Shown here piece after piece: positions 52,946 through 62,085 of a stretch of DNA of 64,000 bases (the first letter of the stretch is position 1; every line of letters starts with the position of its first letter). The position numbers were made by a program, and so were the translations under genes. The notes beneath the pieces were generated by a model. The model was not told the DNA's origin. It ran no database searches and saw only the letters and a list, made by a program, of their open reading frames with translations. Origin of the DNA: Ignavibacteria bacterium (lineage in GTDB: Bacteria > Bacteroidota > Ignavibacteria > Kapaibacteriales > UBA4661); NCBI GenBank assembly GCA_014654705.1, contig JACVZY010000093.1, positions 124,001 to 188,000 of the forward strand. Reading direction: 5' to 3'.

Positions 52946-55441
52946 ATGAAATCAACCGCCTCATCTAAAAAAAAATCACCCGTTCAGACTCAAACAAACG
53001 GGCACCATAATCAATCAGCACCAAGCAAGATTGACCGTACCAGTACCCACAAGCATACGTTCACTCGTGAAGAGGTACTTCGTGATTATACTATTGCCAG
53101 TGAAAGCCGTCACGCCAGCTATATGGGACGACGGGAAGCATTAAGCGGCAATGCAAAATTTGGTATTTTCGGTGATGGCAAAGAAGTACCGCAGCTTATT
53201 ATGGCAAAGGTCTTTCAGAAAGGTGATTTCCGCTCCGGCTACTACCGCGACCAAACATTCATGCTATCAATCGGTGAAATTACGATTCAGCAAATGTTCG
53301 CCCAACTCTATGCCCACACCGATCTTGCGCACGAACCTGCAACAGCCGGACGAACAATGAACTCTCACTTTGCTACACGAAGCCTTGATGCAGACGGCAA
53401 TTGGAAAAATTTGAGTGAAATGAAAAATTCGTCAGCAGATATTTCTCCCACAGCAGCGCAAATGCCGCGCTTGGTGGGACTGGCGTATGCCTCACGACTT
53501 TATCGTGAACTAGACGAACTAAAGCAATTTGCCCAGTTTTCACACGGAGGCAATGAAGTTGCTTTTGGCACAATTGGCAATGCCAGCTGCGCCGAGGGAA
53601 TGTTCTGGGAAGCCGTAAATGCCATTGGCGTTCTTAAAGCGCCAGCCGTGATTTCTATTTGGGATGATGGGTACGGTATTTCTGTGCCGAACAAGTACCA
53701 AATGACCAAAGAGAATATGTATGCACTCTTGCAGGGTTTTCAACGCGAAGAGGGCAGTGATTCAGGCTTTGATGTGTATCAGGTAAAAGGCTGGGATTAC
53801 CCGGCTCTTATGGAAACATACCAAAAAGCAGCCGACAACGCAAGGAAGCATCATATTCCCGCAATTATTCACGTCATCGAGCTCACACAACCGCAAGGTC
53901 ACTCCACAAGCGGCAGCCACGAGCGCTACAAGACTAAAGAGCGCTTAGAATGGGAACGAGAGCATGATTGTCTTGTCAAATTGCGTGAGTGGGTTATCCA
54001 AGAAGGTTTTGCAAAAGCTGAGGAACTGGACAACATCGAACAGAAAGCAAAAGAATCTGCCGAAAGCGCACGGAAACGTGCCTTTGAAGCCTTTATGCAG
54101 CCCATACGCGAGGAAACAGAAGCAGTGTTAGCGATGCTTGAGCGTATTGCTGCCGATGCACAACCAATGAGTGCTGCTGAGATTCAACGCTTTGCTTCTG
54201 GGCTTCGCGCTATTAAAAACCCCGAGCGCCGTGATTTTATGTCCGCAGCAAGCTGGTCACTTCTTGCCGTACGAAACGAAGCGATTGCTGCTAAAGCAGA
54301 ACTAACAACATGGCTTCATAAGCAAAATGAACTCAATCGCGACCGTTACAGCAGCCATTTATACAGCGCTTCTGCCGAATCTGCGTTAAAAGCGCCTATT
54401 ATTGCACCTATTTATGCCGAAGATGCACCCAATACGAGCGGTTATGAAATTTTGAATGCTTGCTTTGATGCAGCATTGAAACGCGACCCACGCATCGTTG
54501 CTTTTGGTGAAGATGTCGGCTATTTGGGCGATGTCAATCAGGCATTTGCAGGGATGCAGAAAAAATATGGCGAACTCCGGGTTACCGACACCGGCATACG
54601 CGAATGTACCATCATCGGGCAGGGAATAGGGCTCGCAATGCGTGGGCTTCGACCAATCGCCGAGATTCAATATCTTGATTATCTGCTCTACGCTATTCAA
54701 ATCATGTCTGACGACCTGGCATCACTTCAATATCGCACCAAAGGCGGGCAGAAAGCACCGCTTATTATCCGCACACGCGGACACCGTTTGGAAGGGGTAT
54801 GGCATTCCGGCTCCCCGATGTCCGGTATCGTGAGTTTTGTGCGAGGCATACACGTCCTTGTACCGCGCAACATGACACAAGCCGCAGGTTTTTACAATAC
54901 GCTCTTGCGCTCAGATGAGCCTGCGTTGGTCATTGAGGTGTTGAATGGCTATCGTCTGAAAGAAAAAATGCCCGCGAACATTGGTGAATTCACACTTCCA
55001 CTCGGAGTACCGGAAATTTTGAGGACAGGCAAAGATATTACCATTGTAAGCTATGGTGCTACGCTTCGTCTGGTTTCGCGGGCGGCAGAACTCCTTGCCG
55101 AAACGGGCATAGACGCAGAAGTAATTGACGTACAATCTCTTCTGCCTTTTGACCGAAACGGTCTTATTACTGAATCACTTCGCAAGACAAATCGTATTTT
55201 GTTTGTAGATGAAGACCTTCCGGGCGGATGCACAGCATACATGATGCAGCAAGTTCTCGAAAAACAGGGCGGCTATCAATACCTTGATTCAGCACCACGC
55301 ACCCTTACCGGTCAGGAACATCGTCCTGCCTACGGCACGGACGGCAATTTCTGGTCGAAGCCGGATGTGGAGCATATCTTCACGGCAGCATACGAAATCA
55401 TGCACGAAGCAAAGCCACACGATTTTCCAGTGTTTTTCTAA
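52946..55441 (+). CDS. 2-oxoacid dehydrogenase E1, fused alpha and beta subunits
   Basis: An 831-residue TPP enzyme in which E1 alpha (about 40-480) and E1 beta (about 495-831) are joined. The alpha TPP motif reads TIGNASCAEGMFWEAVNAIG then SIWDDGYGIS, a variant of GDG...NN where GDG is GNA and the pair NN is DD/G. The beta part has ILNACFDAALKRDPRIVAFG and GEDVGYLGDVNQAF. Such fusions occur in Bacteroidota for branched-chain or pyruvate-like E1. The first 40 residues are Lys/Ser/Gln-rich. No E2 or E3 gene is nearby. The substrate, most likely a branched-chain 2-oxoacid, is inferred from the family only. Confidence 0.85.
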   Translation: MKSTASSKKKSPVQTQTNGHHNQSAPSKIDRTSTHKHTFTREEVLRDYTIASESRHASYMGRREALSGNAKFGIFGDGKEVPQLIMAKVFQKGDFRSGYYRDQTFMLSIGEITIQQMFAQLYAHTDLAHEPATAGRTMNSHFATRSLDADGNWKNLSEMKNSSADISPTAAQMPRLVGLAYASRLYRELDELKQFAQFSHGGNEVAFGTIGNASCAEGMFWEAVNAIGVLKAPAVISIWDDGYGISVPNKYQMTKENMYALLQGFQREEGSDSGFDVYQVKGWDYPALMETYQKAADNARKHHIPAIIHVIELTQPQGHSTSGSHERYKTKERLEWEREHDCLVKLREWVIQEGFAKAEELDNIEQKAKESAESARKRAFEAFMQPIREETEAVLAMLERIAADAQPMSAAEIQRFASGLRAIKNPERRDFMSAASWSLLAVRNEAIAAKAELTTWLHKQNELNRDRYSSHLYSASAESALKAPIIAPIYAEDAPNTSGYEILNACFDAALKRDPRIVAFGEDVGYLGDVNQAFAGMQKKYGELRVTDTGIRECTIIGQGIGLAMRGLRPIAEIQYLDYLLYAIQIMSDDLASLQYRTKGGQKAPLIIRTRGHRLEGVWHSGSPMSGIVSFVRGIHVLVPRNMTQAAGFYNTLLRSDEPALVIEVLNGYRLKEKMPANIGEFTLPLGVPEILRTGKDITIVSYGATLRLVSRAAELLAETGIDAEVIDVQSLLPFDRNGLITESLRKTNRILFVDEDLPGGCTAYMMQQVLEKQGGYQYLDSAPRTLTGQEHRPAYGTDGNFWSKPDVEHIFTAAYEIMHEAKPHDFPVFF

Positions 55442-55483
55442 CACTTTACTTCAGGGCAAATGATTGTCGGGAGGTATGTTTCT

Positions 55484-55738
55484 ATGGAAATTAACGTTGT
55501 TACCGTCATAGGACTTTTGGGCTTTACGACCTTGGTGGGTGCCTTTGGATTAGCTCACAAGTATTTTGATGTTCTGAGGGATCGAGACATTAATGCAGGT
55601 AAACTCAAGAAACTCGAACTTGATATTGCGCAACGAAATATGGAATTGCGGGAAAAAGAAATTGAGTTGGAAGGGAAAAGATTAGAATTTGATATTCTGG
55701 CACTAGAACAAAAAAATGAACCTAAAAATCTTCTGTAA
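55484..55738 (+). CDS. Small membrane protein with coiled coil
   Basis: 84 residues: one hydrophobic segment (about 5-26, VVTVIGLLGFTTLVGAFGLA) then charged heptad-like helix (LKKLELDIAQRNMELREKEI). GGGAGGT at 55469-55475 stands eight bases before the ATG at 55484, deciding against the in-frame ATG at 55460. It lies 42 bp behind the E1 gene and 23 bp before the Uma2 gene. I recognise no family. Confidence 0.55.
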   Translation: MEINVVTVIGLLGFTTLVGAFGLAHKYFDVLRDRDINAGKLKKLELDIAQRNMELREKEIELEGKRLEFDILALEQKNEPKNLL

Positions 55739-55761
55739 GCGGATAACAAAAGCGATTACCG

Positions 55762-56367
55762 ATGAGCGCACAACCCAAATATCGCTACACACCTGAAGAA
55801 TACTTGGCTATGGAGCGCTCTGCGCCCGAAAAGCATGAGTATTTAGATGGGAAGATATTCCAAATGTCGGGCGCAAGTTATGCGCATAATGTGGTGTGCG
55901 CAAACCTTGTCTCTACTCTCCGACCAAGTTTGCGCAAGCAAAATTGTGATGTTGTCTCGAATGATTTACGAGTACATATCCCTGCAACAGGCTTGTACAC
56001 ATATCCCGATGTAGTTGTTCTCTGCGGACAAGCTCAGTTCCTCGACAATATCCTTGATACGCTGCTCAATCCCGTTGCTTTGATAGAAGTTCTTTCGCCA
56101 ACAACGGAACAATACGACAGAACAACCAATTTCGATCATTACCGCAGTATTCCTTCGCTCAAAGAATACATACTCGTTTCTCTTGCCAAGCCTCGTATAG
56201 AATGCTTTCGCAGAAATCAAGATAATTCCGTTCCGCCTGAAAATATGGTTTGGTCGTACCACACCGCAACATCGCTTGAAGACTCTGCGAAACTTGATTC
56301 GGTACAAACCATACTGTCGCTCAGAGAAGTGTATGAAAGAATCGACTTTACAGGGGAAGATTTGTAA
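55762..56367 (+). CDS. Uma2-family (DUF820) endonuclease-like protein
   Basis: A 201-residue PD-(D/E)xK-fold protein. YTPEEYLAMERSAPEKHEYL and the later YPDVVVLCGQAQ then LIEVLSPTTEQYDRTTNFDH and IPSLKEYILVS hold the expected catalytic Asp (YPD), Glu (IEV) and downstream residues. The family is frequent in Bacteroidota and cyanobacteria, usually in many copies; its role is unproven. Between two E1 genes, it looks like an inserted cassette with the small membrane protein. Confidence 0.85.
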   Translation: MSAQPKYRYTPEEYLAMERSAPEKHEYLDGKIFQMSGASYAHNVVCANLVSTLRPSLRKQNCDVVSNDLRVHIPATGLYTYPDVVVLCGQAQFLDNILDTLLNPVALIEVLSPTTEQYDRTTNFDHYRSIPSLKEYILVSLAKPRIECFRRNQDNSVPPENMVWSYHTATSLEDSAKLDSVQTILSLREVYERIDFTGEDL

Positions 56368-56472
56368 ACGGAACGGTTGGCGTTTCGATATTTTTTGTTT
56401 ATCATCAAAAGGCTTACAAATAACGAGGAAGAATCATTATTATTCAATCAGACTTTCAGGAGCTAATATTCT

Positions 56473-57570
56473 ATGGCAACAGTATTGCAAGCGCCTCGCG
56501 GCGGAAGGGCAAAAGATGAGACAAAGTCATCAAACGTCAAAACAGGGGGTGGTACGCTAAAAAACAATCTCGTGAATGGTATAATTACATCAAAGGCTCA
56601 TCTTTCTTCGCTCCTTACTGACGAAGAGCGAAAACAACTTTTTTTTCGGATGCTGCAAGCACGGGAGTTTGACCTCGCGATGATTCGCGCCTACAAGCAA
56701 GGACGTGCTTTTGGCGGCGTTTATTCTCAAATTGGAAATGAGGCTTCGTCCGTTGGCTCGGCTTTTGCGCTTGCTGCTGACGACGCATATTTCCCGATGC
56801 ACCGCAATGTAGGTGGTCATTTTACTCGGGGGCAAGAACTCCGCACAATGCTTATGAATTTTCTTGCCCGCGACGGCAGTATGATGCGAGGCACAGACGG
56901 TACGGGGCATTATGCTGATGTGAGCAAAAAAGTCTTCGGCAATGTTTCCCATTTGGGTTCGATGATTCCTGTCGCGGCGGGATATGTAATGGCAGCAAAA
57001 ATGCGTGGCGAGAACACTGTTGCCATGACCTACATCGGCGATGGCGGCGCACAAACGGGAGAGTTTCACGAAGGAATCAATCTTGCAGCTGTACAGCGAC
57101 TTCCGCTTGTACTTATTATCGAAAACAACCAATATGCGTATTCCTCACCGAACAGTGTGGAATTTGCTTGTGAACGCCTTTCCGACCGTGCATTGGGTTA
57201 CGGCTGCACGGGAGCAACAATTGACGGCACAGATGTGGAATTGGTGTACGAAACGTGTAAGAACGCAGTGGAGGCAGCCAGAAAAACAGGTGTTCCGGCA
57301 ATTATTGAGTCCGTCACTATGCGGATGCGTGGTCATGCGGAACACGACGACTTTAGCTATGTCCCCGGAACGATGATAGATGAATGGCAGCAACGCGACC
57401 CCGTTGACCGCTATACCCAAGTGATGATTAGTCGCCACCTTTATACAGCCGAAGAGATCGAATCACTTCGCAAATCTTTGTCAGAAGATATGAATGCTGC
57501 CATTGACGAAGTTGTCGCACTACCATTTCCGGCTCCAGAAGAGGGGCGCAAGCTCGTGTTTGTAGATTAA
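56473..57570 (+). CDS. Pyruvate/2-oxoacid dehydrogenase E1 alpha subunit
   Basis: A 365-residue TPP-dependent E1 alpha. The TPP motif reads GDGGAQTGEFHEGINLAAVQ and ends LIIENNQYAYS, canonical. QGRAFGGVYSQIGNEASSVG and HRNVGGHFTRGQELRTMLMN are typical, and RMRGHAEHDDFSYVP carries the conserved phosphorylation-loop like stretch. The first 35 residues are an extra Lys/Gly-rich leader. AGGAG precedes the ATG by 10 bases. A beta subunit and E2 are not in the window. Its second partner may be the neighbouring fused E1 (unlikely) or genes elsewhere. Confidence 0.9.
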   Translation: MATVLQAPRGGRAKDETKSSNVKTGGGTLKNNLVNGIITSKAHLSSLLTDEERKQLFFRMLQAREFDLAMIRAYKQGRAFGGVYSQIGNEASSVGSAFALAADDAYFPMHRNVGGHFTRGQELRTMLMNFLARDGSMMRGTDGTGHYADVSKKVFGNVSHLGSMIPVAAGYVMAAKMRGENTVAMTYIGDGGAQTGEFHEGINLAAVQRLPLVLIIENNQYAYSSPNSVEFACERLSDRALGYGCTGATIDGTDVELVYETCKNAVEAARKTGVPAIIESVTMRMRGHAEHDDFSYVPGTMIDEWQQRDPVDRYTQVMISRHLYTAEEIESLRKSLSEDMNAAIDEVVALPFPAPEEGRKLVFVD

Positions 57571-57591
57571 AAAGAAATTTTCCACAAAAAG

Positions 57592-57623
57592 TTTGCACAC
57601 AACAGAGGAATCCTGTATTTTTG
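57592..57623 (+). promoter_or_regulatory. Bacteroidota-type promoter of rplS
   Basis: TTTG (57592-57595), 20 bases, TATTTTTG (57616-57623): an exact match to TTTG and TANNTTTG. Transcription would start near 57630 with a leader of about 65 bases. Confidence 0.65.
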
Positions 57624-57693
57624 TAGGCTGTATCAAAAGCTACACCCGAAAGAACAATCAACGCATTCATTTTCATTTGTTCAAAGCACATTT

Positions 57694-58116
57694 ATGATGT
57701 CGAAAGAATTGCAACTTATTGAGACTATGGCTATTGCCGAGTCGAGTGAGATGCGTAAAACAAAAAACAACGGTGAAGAAGTGAACATCCCGAATTTCCG
57801 TCCGGGAGATACTGTCAACGTTGCCGTACGCGTTATCGAAGGCGATAAAGAGCGTATTCAGAACTACCAAGGTATCGTCATTGCTCGTCGTGGTATTGGC
57901 ACGGGCGCCACATTCCGCGTTCGCAAAATTTCCAACGGTGTGGGCGTAGAGCGTATTTTCCCGCTTTATTCCCCAATTATCCAAGGTGTAACGCTTGTAA
58001 GCGAAGGCTCCGTCCGCCGCTCGAAGCTCTACTACCTACGTGGTATGACCGAGCGCCAGATGCGTACAAAAACCCGCAAAAAAGTTACCCTCGTCGCAGC
58101 GGCGAACAAAGCATAA
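57694..58116 (+). CDS. rplS: 50S ribosomal protein L19
   Basis: L19 lies at the 30S-50S interface. The core [39 protein letters not shown] and [14 protein letters not shown] is standard. The 140-residue length is a little above usual because of a C-terminal Lys/Ala tail. Its own promoter and terminator show it is a single-gene unit, unlike the usual rpsP-rimM-trmD-rplS operon. Confidence 0.95.
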   Translation: MMSKELQLIETMAIAESSEMRKTKNNGEEVNIPNFRPGDTVNVAVRVIEGDKERIQNYQGIVIARRGIGTGATFRVRKISNGVGVERIFPLYSPIIQGVTLVSEGSVRRSKLYYLRGMTERQMRTKTRKKVTLVAAANKA

Positions 58117-58157
58117 TTAGTTTGTGCTTCTCTTTTTCGGGTAAGAAAAAATCTTCA

Positions 58158-58190
58158 AAAGCAGATACAGCAATGTCTCTGCTTTTTTTT
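58158..58190 (+). terminator. Intrinsic terminator after rplS
   Basis: An 8-bp stem (58158-58165 with 58178-58185), 12-base loop and T-tract to 58190. Confidence 0.75.
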
Positions 58191-58270
58191 ATTTTTGTGC
58201 TATCTTGCAGCCAACGACAACAGATTAGCATTGGAATATTCAGCACCAATCAACCATCCTATTTTTACCA

Positions 58271-59377
58271 ATGATTCGTTTTCAGCATAGCGAATACCTC
58301 TACGCACTGGCGGTTCTCCCGCTTCTGGTGGTGCTCTTCTGGTGGAGTCGCCGCCAACGCTTGCGTTCATTGGCAGCTTTCGGCGACGCGACAATTATCC
58401 GTCGCCTTTTTCCTGATGTATCTGATTCTAAGCCTACATGGAAATTTACAGTATTCCTTATAGCCTACGCATTTCTTGTGCTCGGCTTGTCTAATCCACA
58501 AATCGGAACAAAACTTGAAGAAGTCAAACGCGAAGGTGTGAATATCATTATTGCACTCGACGTTTCCAATAGTATGCGTGCCGAAGACCTCAAACCCAAT
58601 CGCTTGGAACGAGCAAAACAGGCGATTGCGCGTATGCTTGACAAGCTCAGCAATGACCGCATTGGACTTATCGTTTTTGCAGGGGAAGCATATTTGCAAT
58701 TACCTCTCACCAATGATTATGGCGCGGTCAAGATGTTTCTCTCAGCAATTGAGCCTAGCATGATTCCTACGCAGGGCACAAACATTAGTGCCGCTGTAAA
58801 ACTTGCCGTAAAATCCTTCAATGCAGAGGAAAAGCGCTATAAAACTCTTATCATCATTACCGATGGTGAAAATCACGAAGAAGATGCACTCAAAGCGATT
58901 AAGGACACACGCGAGGAAGGTGTACTTGTGCATACTATCGGTATGGGTTCGCCAGAGGGTTCGCCCATCCCCACCTACGCCATGGGCTTTCAAACGGGCT
59001 ACCGCAAAGACCGCTCCGGCAATGTTATTCTTACAAAACTCAACGAAAAAAGCCTCCAAGAGTTTGCTGCTGCCGGTGGTGGAGTGTACGTTCGCGCCAC
59101 GAATACTGAAATGGGATTAAACATTGTGCTTGAAGAAATTGGTAAAATGGAGAAGAAAGAATTTGGCACCAAAGTATTCACAAACTTTGAAGACCGCTTC
59201 CAGTATGCTCTGGGGTTAGCATTACTCCTCTTGGTCTGGGAATTATTCATATCAGACCGCCGGAATGCTTGGTGGCGTAAGGTCAATCTTTTTGGACATA
59301 TTTCTGCGACCAAGGTTCCCCCCACGATAGCCGCCAAGATTGAAACCGCACCCCTTCCATCGAAAGAAACTGTATGA
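58271..59377 (+). CDS. BatA/BatB-type VWA membrane protein
   Basis: A 368-residue inner-membrane protein. Two N-terminal helices (8-25 and 60-78) flank a basic loop; the VWA domain follows with MIDAS DVSNSMRAED (D97, S99, S101) and IIITDGENHEED. A third helix lies near 313-330. This is the BatA/BatB pattern. It overlaps batC by 4 bases (ATGA) and starts the Bat operon. The Bat proteins were linked to aerotolerance in Bacteroides and to envelope stress in Leptospira; their chemistry is unknown. The MoxR ATPase usually upstream is not in the window. Confidence 0.85.
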   Translation: MIRFQHSEYLYALAVLPLLVVLFWWSRRQRLRSLAAFGDATIIRRLFPDVSDSKPTWKFTVFLIAYAFLVLGLSNPQIGTKLEEVKREGVNIIIALDVSNSMRAEDLKPNRLERAKQAIARMLDKLSNDRIGLIVFAGEAYLQLPLTNDYGAVKMFLSAIEPSMIPTQGTNISAAVKLAVKSFNAEEKRYKTLIIITDGENHEEDALKAIKDTREEGVLVHTIGMGSPEGSPIPTYAMGFQTGYRKDRSGNVILTKLNEKSLQEFAAAGGGVYVRATNTEMGLNIVLEEIGKMEKKEFGTKVFTNFEDRFQYALGLALLLLVWELFISDRRNAWWRKVNLFGHISATKVPPTIAAKIETAPLPSKETV

Positions 59378-60180
59378 AATCATTTCCTTCTCTTGCCAAT
59401 CGGTTGTCATCGCCAGTGTGGTATTCTTTTGTCCTTGCATCCGCTCTCACATTGTGCAATCATGATAGCATTCTTGCTCAATCGCCGTCGTCTTGGACGA
59501 GTGTTTTCGATACACCACGTTCGCTAGCTCGCACTGGCAATGAAGCATACACCAACAAACGCTTCAAAGAAGCTGAAGAGCAGTATCGCTCATCTCTTGA
59601 AAAAGATAGGAACCTTACGGCGGGCAGTTTCAATCTTGGCGCTGCACTTTACAAACAAGGGAAATATGATGACGCCGCAAGTCAATTCCGCGCTCTTGCC
59701 GAAAATGGTAATTCTGCAAAAGCTGTCCGCGCACAGGCTTATCATAATCTCGGTAATGCACTTCTAAAATCACAAAAACTCCCCGATTGTGTAGATGCCT
59801 ACAAAAATGCTTTGCGTATTAATCCGGCGGATGACGACACGCGGCATAACCTTGCATATGCAAAGCAACTCTTGGCTGAACAGCAAAAGAAGGAACAACA
59901 AAAGCAACAGCAAAACAACCAGAACCAAGACGAGCAAAAACAACAAGATCAACAGCAGCAGCAAAACCAAGATAAAAATCAGGATAAAAATCAGCAGAAT
60001 CAACAACCTAATCAACCACCTCAAAACAACCAACCACCTCAGCAAGGACAGTCCCAACCCAAACTCTCCAAAGCAGATGCAGAGCGCATTCTGGAAGCAC
60101 TCAATAATGAAGAGCGCAATGTCCAGAAAAAACTCATTAAGCGCAAAGCAAGTGGTGTGGTGATTGAGAAAGACTGGTAA
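59374..60180 (+). CDS. BatC-like TPR protein with Gln/Asn-rich tail
   Basis: A 268-residue exported protein: signal peptide to about residue 36 (SILAQS), three TPR-like repeats (about 50-165, AGSFNLGAALYKQGKYDDAA and KAVRAQAYHNLGNALLKSQK), then a Gln/Asn/Lys tail of about 60 residues (NQDEQKQQDQQQQQNQDKNQ) and a short helical end (LSKADAERILEALNNEERNV). The tail is low-complexity and may be disordered. Fits the periplasmic TPR member of the Bat operon. Confidence 0.8.
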   Translation: MKSFPSLANRLSSPVWYSFVLASALTLCNHDSILAQSPSSWTSVFDTPRSLARTGNEAYTNKRFKEAEEQYRSSLEKDRNLTAGSFNLGAALYKQGKYDDAASQFRALAENGNSAKAVRAQAYHNLGNALLKSQKLPDCVDAYKNALRINPADDDTRHNLAYAKQLLAEQQKKEQQKQQQNNQNQDEQKQQDQQQQQNQDKNQDKNQQNQQPNQPPQNNQPPQQGQSQPKLSKADAERILEALNNEERNVQKKLIKRKASGVVIEKDW

Positions 60181-60205
60181 CAACCTTCCTACTCATTGAG
60201 ATACA

Positions 60206-62050
60206 ATGCGAATATTTTCTCTTTTATTAACTCTTGTTCTTAGCTCATATACGCTTGTGGCACAGGAGCTTACCGCCACAGTCACACCGAATCCGGTGAG
60301 CGTAGGCGACCGCTTCCAAGTAAGTTTCACTAGTAGCGCTGCTATGGCAGGGTTTCGCGCACCCGACTTTGAAGGGCTTACGCTGATTGGTGGTCCGATG
60401 CAGTCGCAGAGCGTCCGCATTGTCAATGGTGCTATGGCTCAAAGCATTTCATATTCTTATATTTTGCAAGCACGCTCCGAAGGAAAATTTACCATTCCAG
60501 CAGCATCGGCAGATATTGGCGGAAAGCGCGTCCAGTCAAATCCTGTTGTTGTACAAGTCGTAAAACAAAGCGAGCAAAAAGCAGCTCAGCAAGCAGAAGA
60601 GCAGGCAGCAGAATCGGAAATTACCAAACAGCTTCAAAAAGGTATTTTTCTCAAGGCTTCGGCGAATAAAAATAATGTGATGCGCGGTGAACAAGTGATT
60701 GCTACATATAAGCTCTATACGCGCATCACACTTACCAACTACACCCCTCGAAAAATGCCTGCATTGACAGGCTTTTGGAATCAAGACATTGAAAGCCCTC
60801 AGCAACTACTTTTTAACGATGAAGTCATCAACGGGCAAGTTTTCCGTGTAGCTGCGGTCAAAAAAGTTGCTCTTTTCCCGCAGCAAAGCGGTACCCTCGA
60901 ACTTGACCCTATGGAAGCGGAGGTTGTCGCTCGAGTCAATGTTGGGGGTAATAAACGTAACCACTCGCGCGACCCATTTGATGCTTTTTTTCATGGCGGA
61001 GACCCGTTTGGAGACCCTTTCGGGCAAGCCCAGGACGTACGTGTCCCGCTTCGTAGCCCAGTTGTTAAAATAACCGTTCGACCACTCCCGCAAACGAATG
61101 TTCCGGCGGAGTTTAATGGTGCTGTCGGCACATTTTCGCTCGAGACAACACTCGCACCACGAAGTACAAAAACGAACGAGCCGGTGAAACTTACGGTACG
61201 CTTGAGCGGCAAAGGCAATTTGAAATTGATTGACCCTATCAAACTTCAACTACCGCCTGATATTGAGACCTACGACCCCACCACAAAGGACAATATTGAC
61301 ATGAATGAATCCGGGGCAAATGGAACGAAAACCTTCGAGTATCTTCTGATTCCACGATTTGCAGGGGAGTTCAAGATTCCATCGGTCGCTTTTGCTTACT
61401 ACGACCTTGATAAAAAACGCTATGTTACCCTCCAGTCCGAAGAATTCACCCTTTTGGTCGAAAAGGGGAAAGAAGAAAGTGCTATTGTAGGTGGGAAATA
61501 TAGCGGTAAAGATGCCGTAACGGCACTCAATAGTGATATTCGCTTTATCAAGTTCGGAAACAGTGAGCGCTTGCCCCGTCGAGGTGAGGGCTTTTATGGA
61601 AGTGTGGGCTTTTTTATATCGCTGCTGCTTCCATTTTTTCTTTTTATTGGATTCATCGTCTATCGCAGACGTGATGAGCAACTTCGTGGAAATATTGCTC
61701 TTATGAAAAACCGAACTGCCACGCGCATTGCCACAAAACGCCTCAAAGAAGCAAAAGCATTTTTGAATGCGAATGATTCTGCGAAATTCCACGATGCTGT
61801 GTCCAAAGCACTTTGGGGATATATGAGTGATAAACTCACAATTTCGCAAGCATCGCTCTCACGCGAAACTGTGCAAGCAGCACTACAAGAGCGTGGCGTC
61901 AAAGCAGAAGTTTGCAGCCAATTTACCCAGACGTTGGATTCTTGTGAGTTTGCCCGCTTCGCACCTACCCAAGCGCAAGGTGCAATGCAGCATCTCTATG
62001 ACGAAGCAATGACAATTATCTCAACGCTGGAAGACCAACTTAAACGATAA
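60206..62050 (+). CDS. BatD-type membrane protein
   Basis: A 614-residue protein: signal peptide (1-19), large periplasmic beta-rich region beginning ELTATVTPNPVSVGDRFQVS, typical of BatD (DUF/oxygen tolerance), with Gly/Asp-rich stretch near 255-275. A single membrane helix lies around 470-490 (VGFFISLLLPFFLFIGFIVY), followed by a cytoplasmic charged domain. Third of the batB-batC-batD run; 26 bp after batC. Confidence 0.85.
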   Translation: MRIFSLLLTLVLSSYTLVAQELTATVTPNPVSVGDRFQVSFTSSAAMAGFRAPDFEGLTLIGGPMQSQSVRIVNGAMAQSISYSYILQARSEGKFTIPAASADIGGKRVQSNPVVVQVVKQSEQKAAQQAEEQAAESEITKQLQKGIFLKASANKNNVMRGEQVIATYKLYTRITLTNYTPRKMPALTGFWNQDIESPQQLLFNDEVINGQVFRVAAVKKVALFPQQSGTLELDPMEAEVVARVNVGGNKRNHSRDPFDAFFHGGDPFGDPFGQAQDVRVPLRSPVVKITVRPLPQTNVPAEFNGAVGTFSLETTLAPRSTKTNEPVKLTVRLSGKGNLKLIDPIKLQLPPDIETYDPTTKDNIDMNESGANGTKTFEYLLIPRFAGEFKIPSVAFAYYDLDKKRYVTLQSEEFTLLVEKGKEESAIVGGKYSGKDAVTALNSDIRFIKFGNSERLPRRGEGFYGSVGFFISLLLPFFLFIGFIVYRRRDEQLRGNIALMKNRTATRIATKRLKEAKAFLNANDSAKFHDAVSKALWGYMSDKLTISQASLSRETVQAALQERGVKAEVCSQFTQTLDSCEFARFAPTQAQGAMQHLYDEAMTIISTLEDQLKR

Positions 62051-62085
62051 ACTCAACATTTCATCTTTTTTTGGAGTATCCCCTA

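Noticed and set aside
59770-60183. Very hydrophobic Leu/Ile/Val frame on the minus strand
   Set aside because: Antisense of the Gln/Asn-rich batC tail (CAA/AAC become TTG/GTT); not a membrane protein gene.
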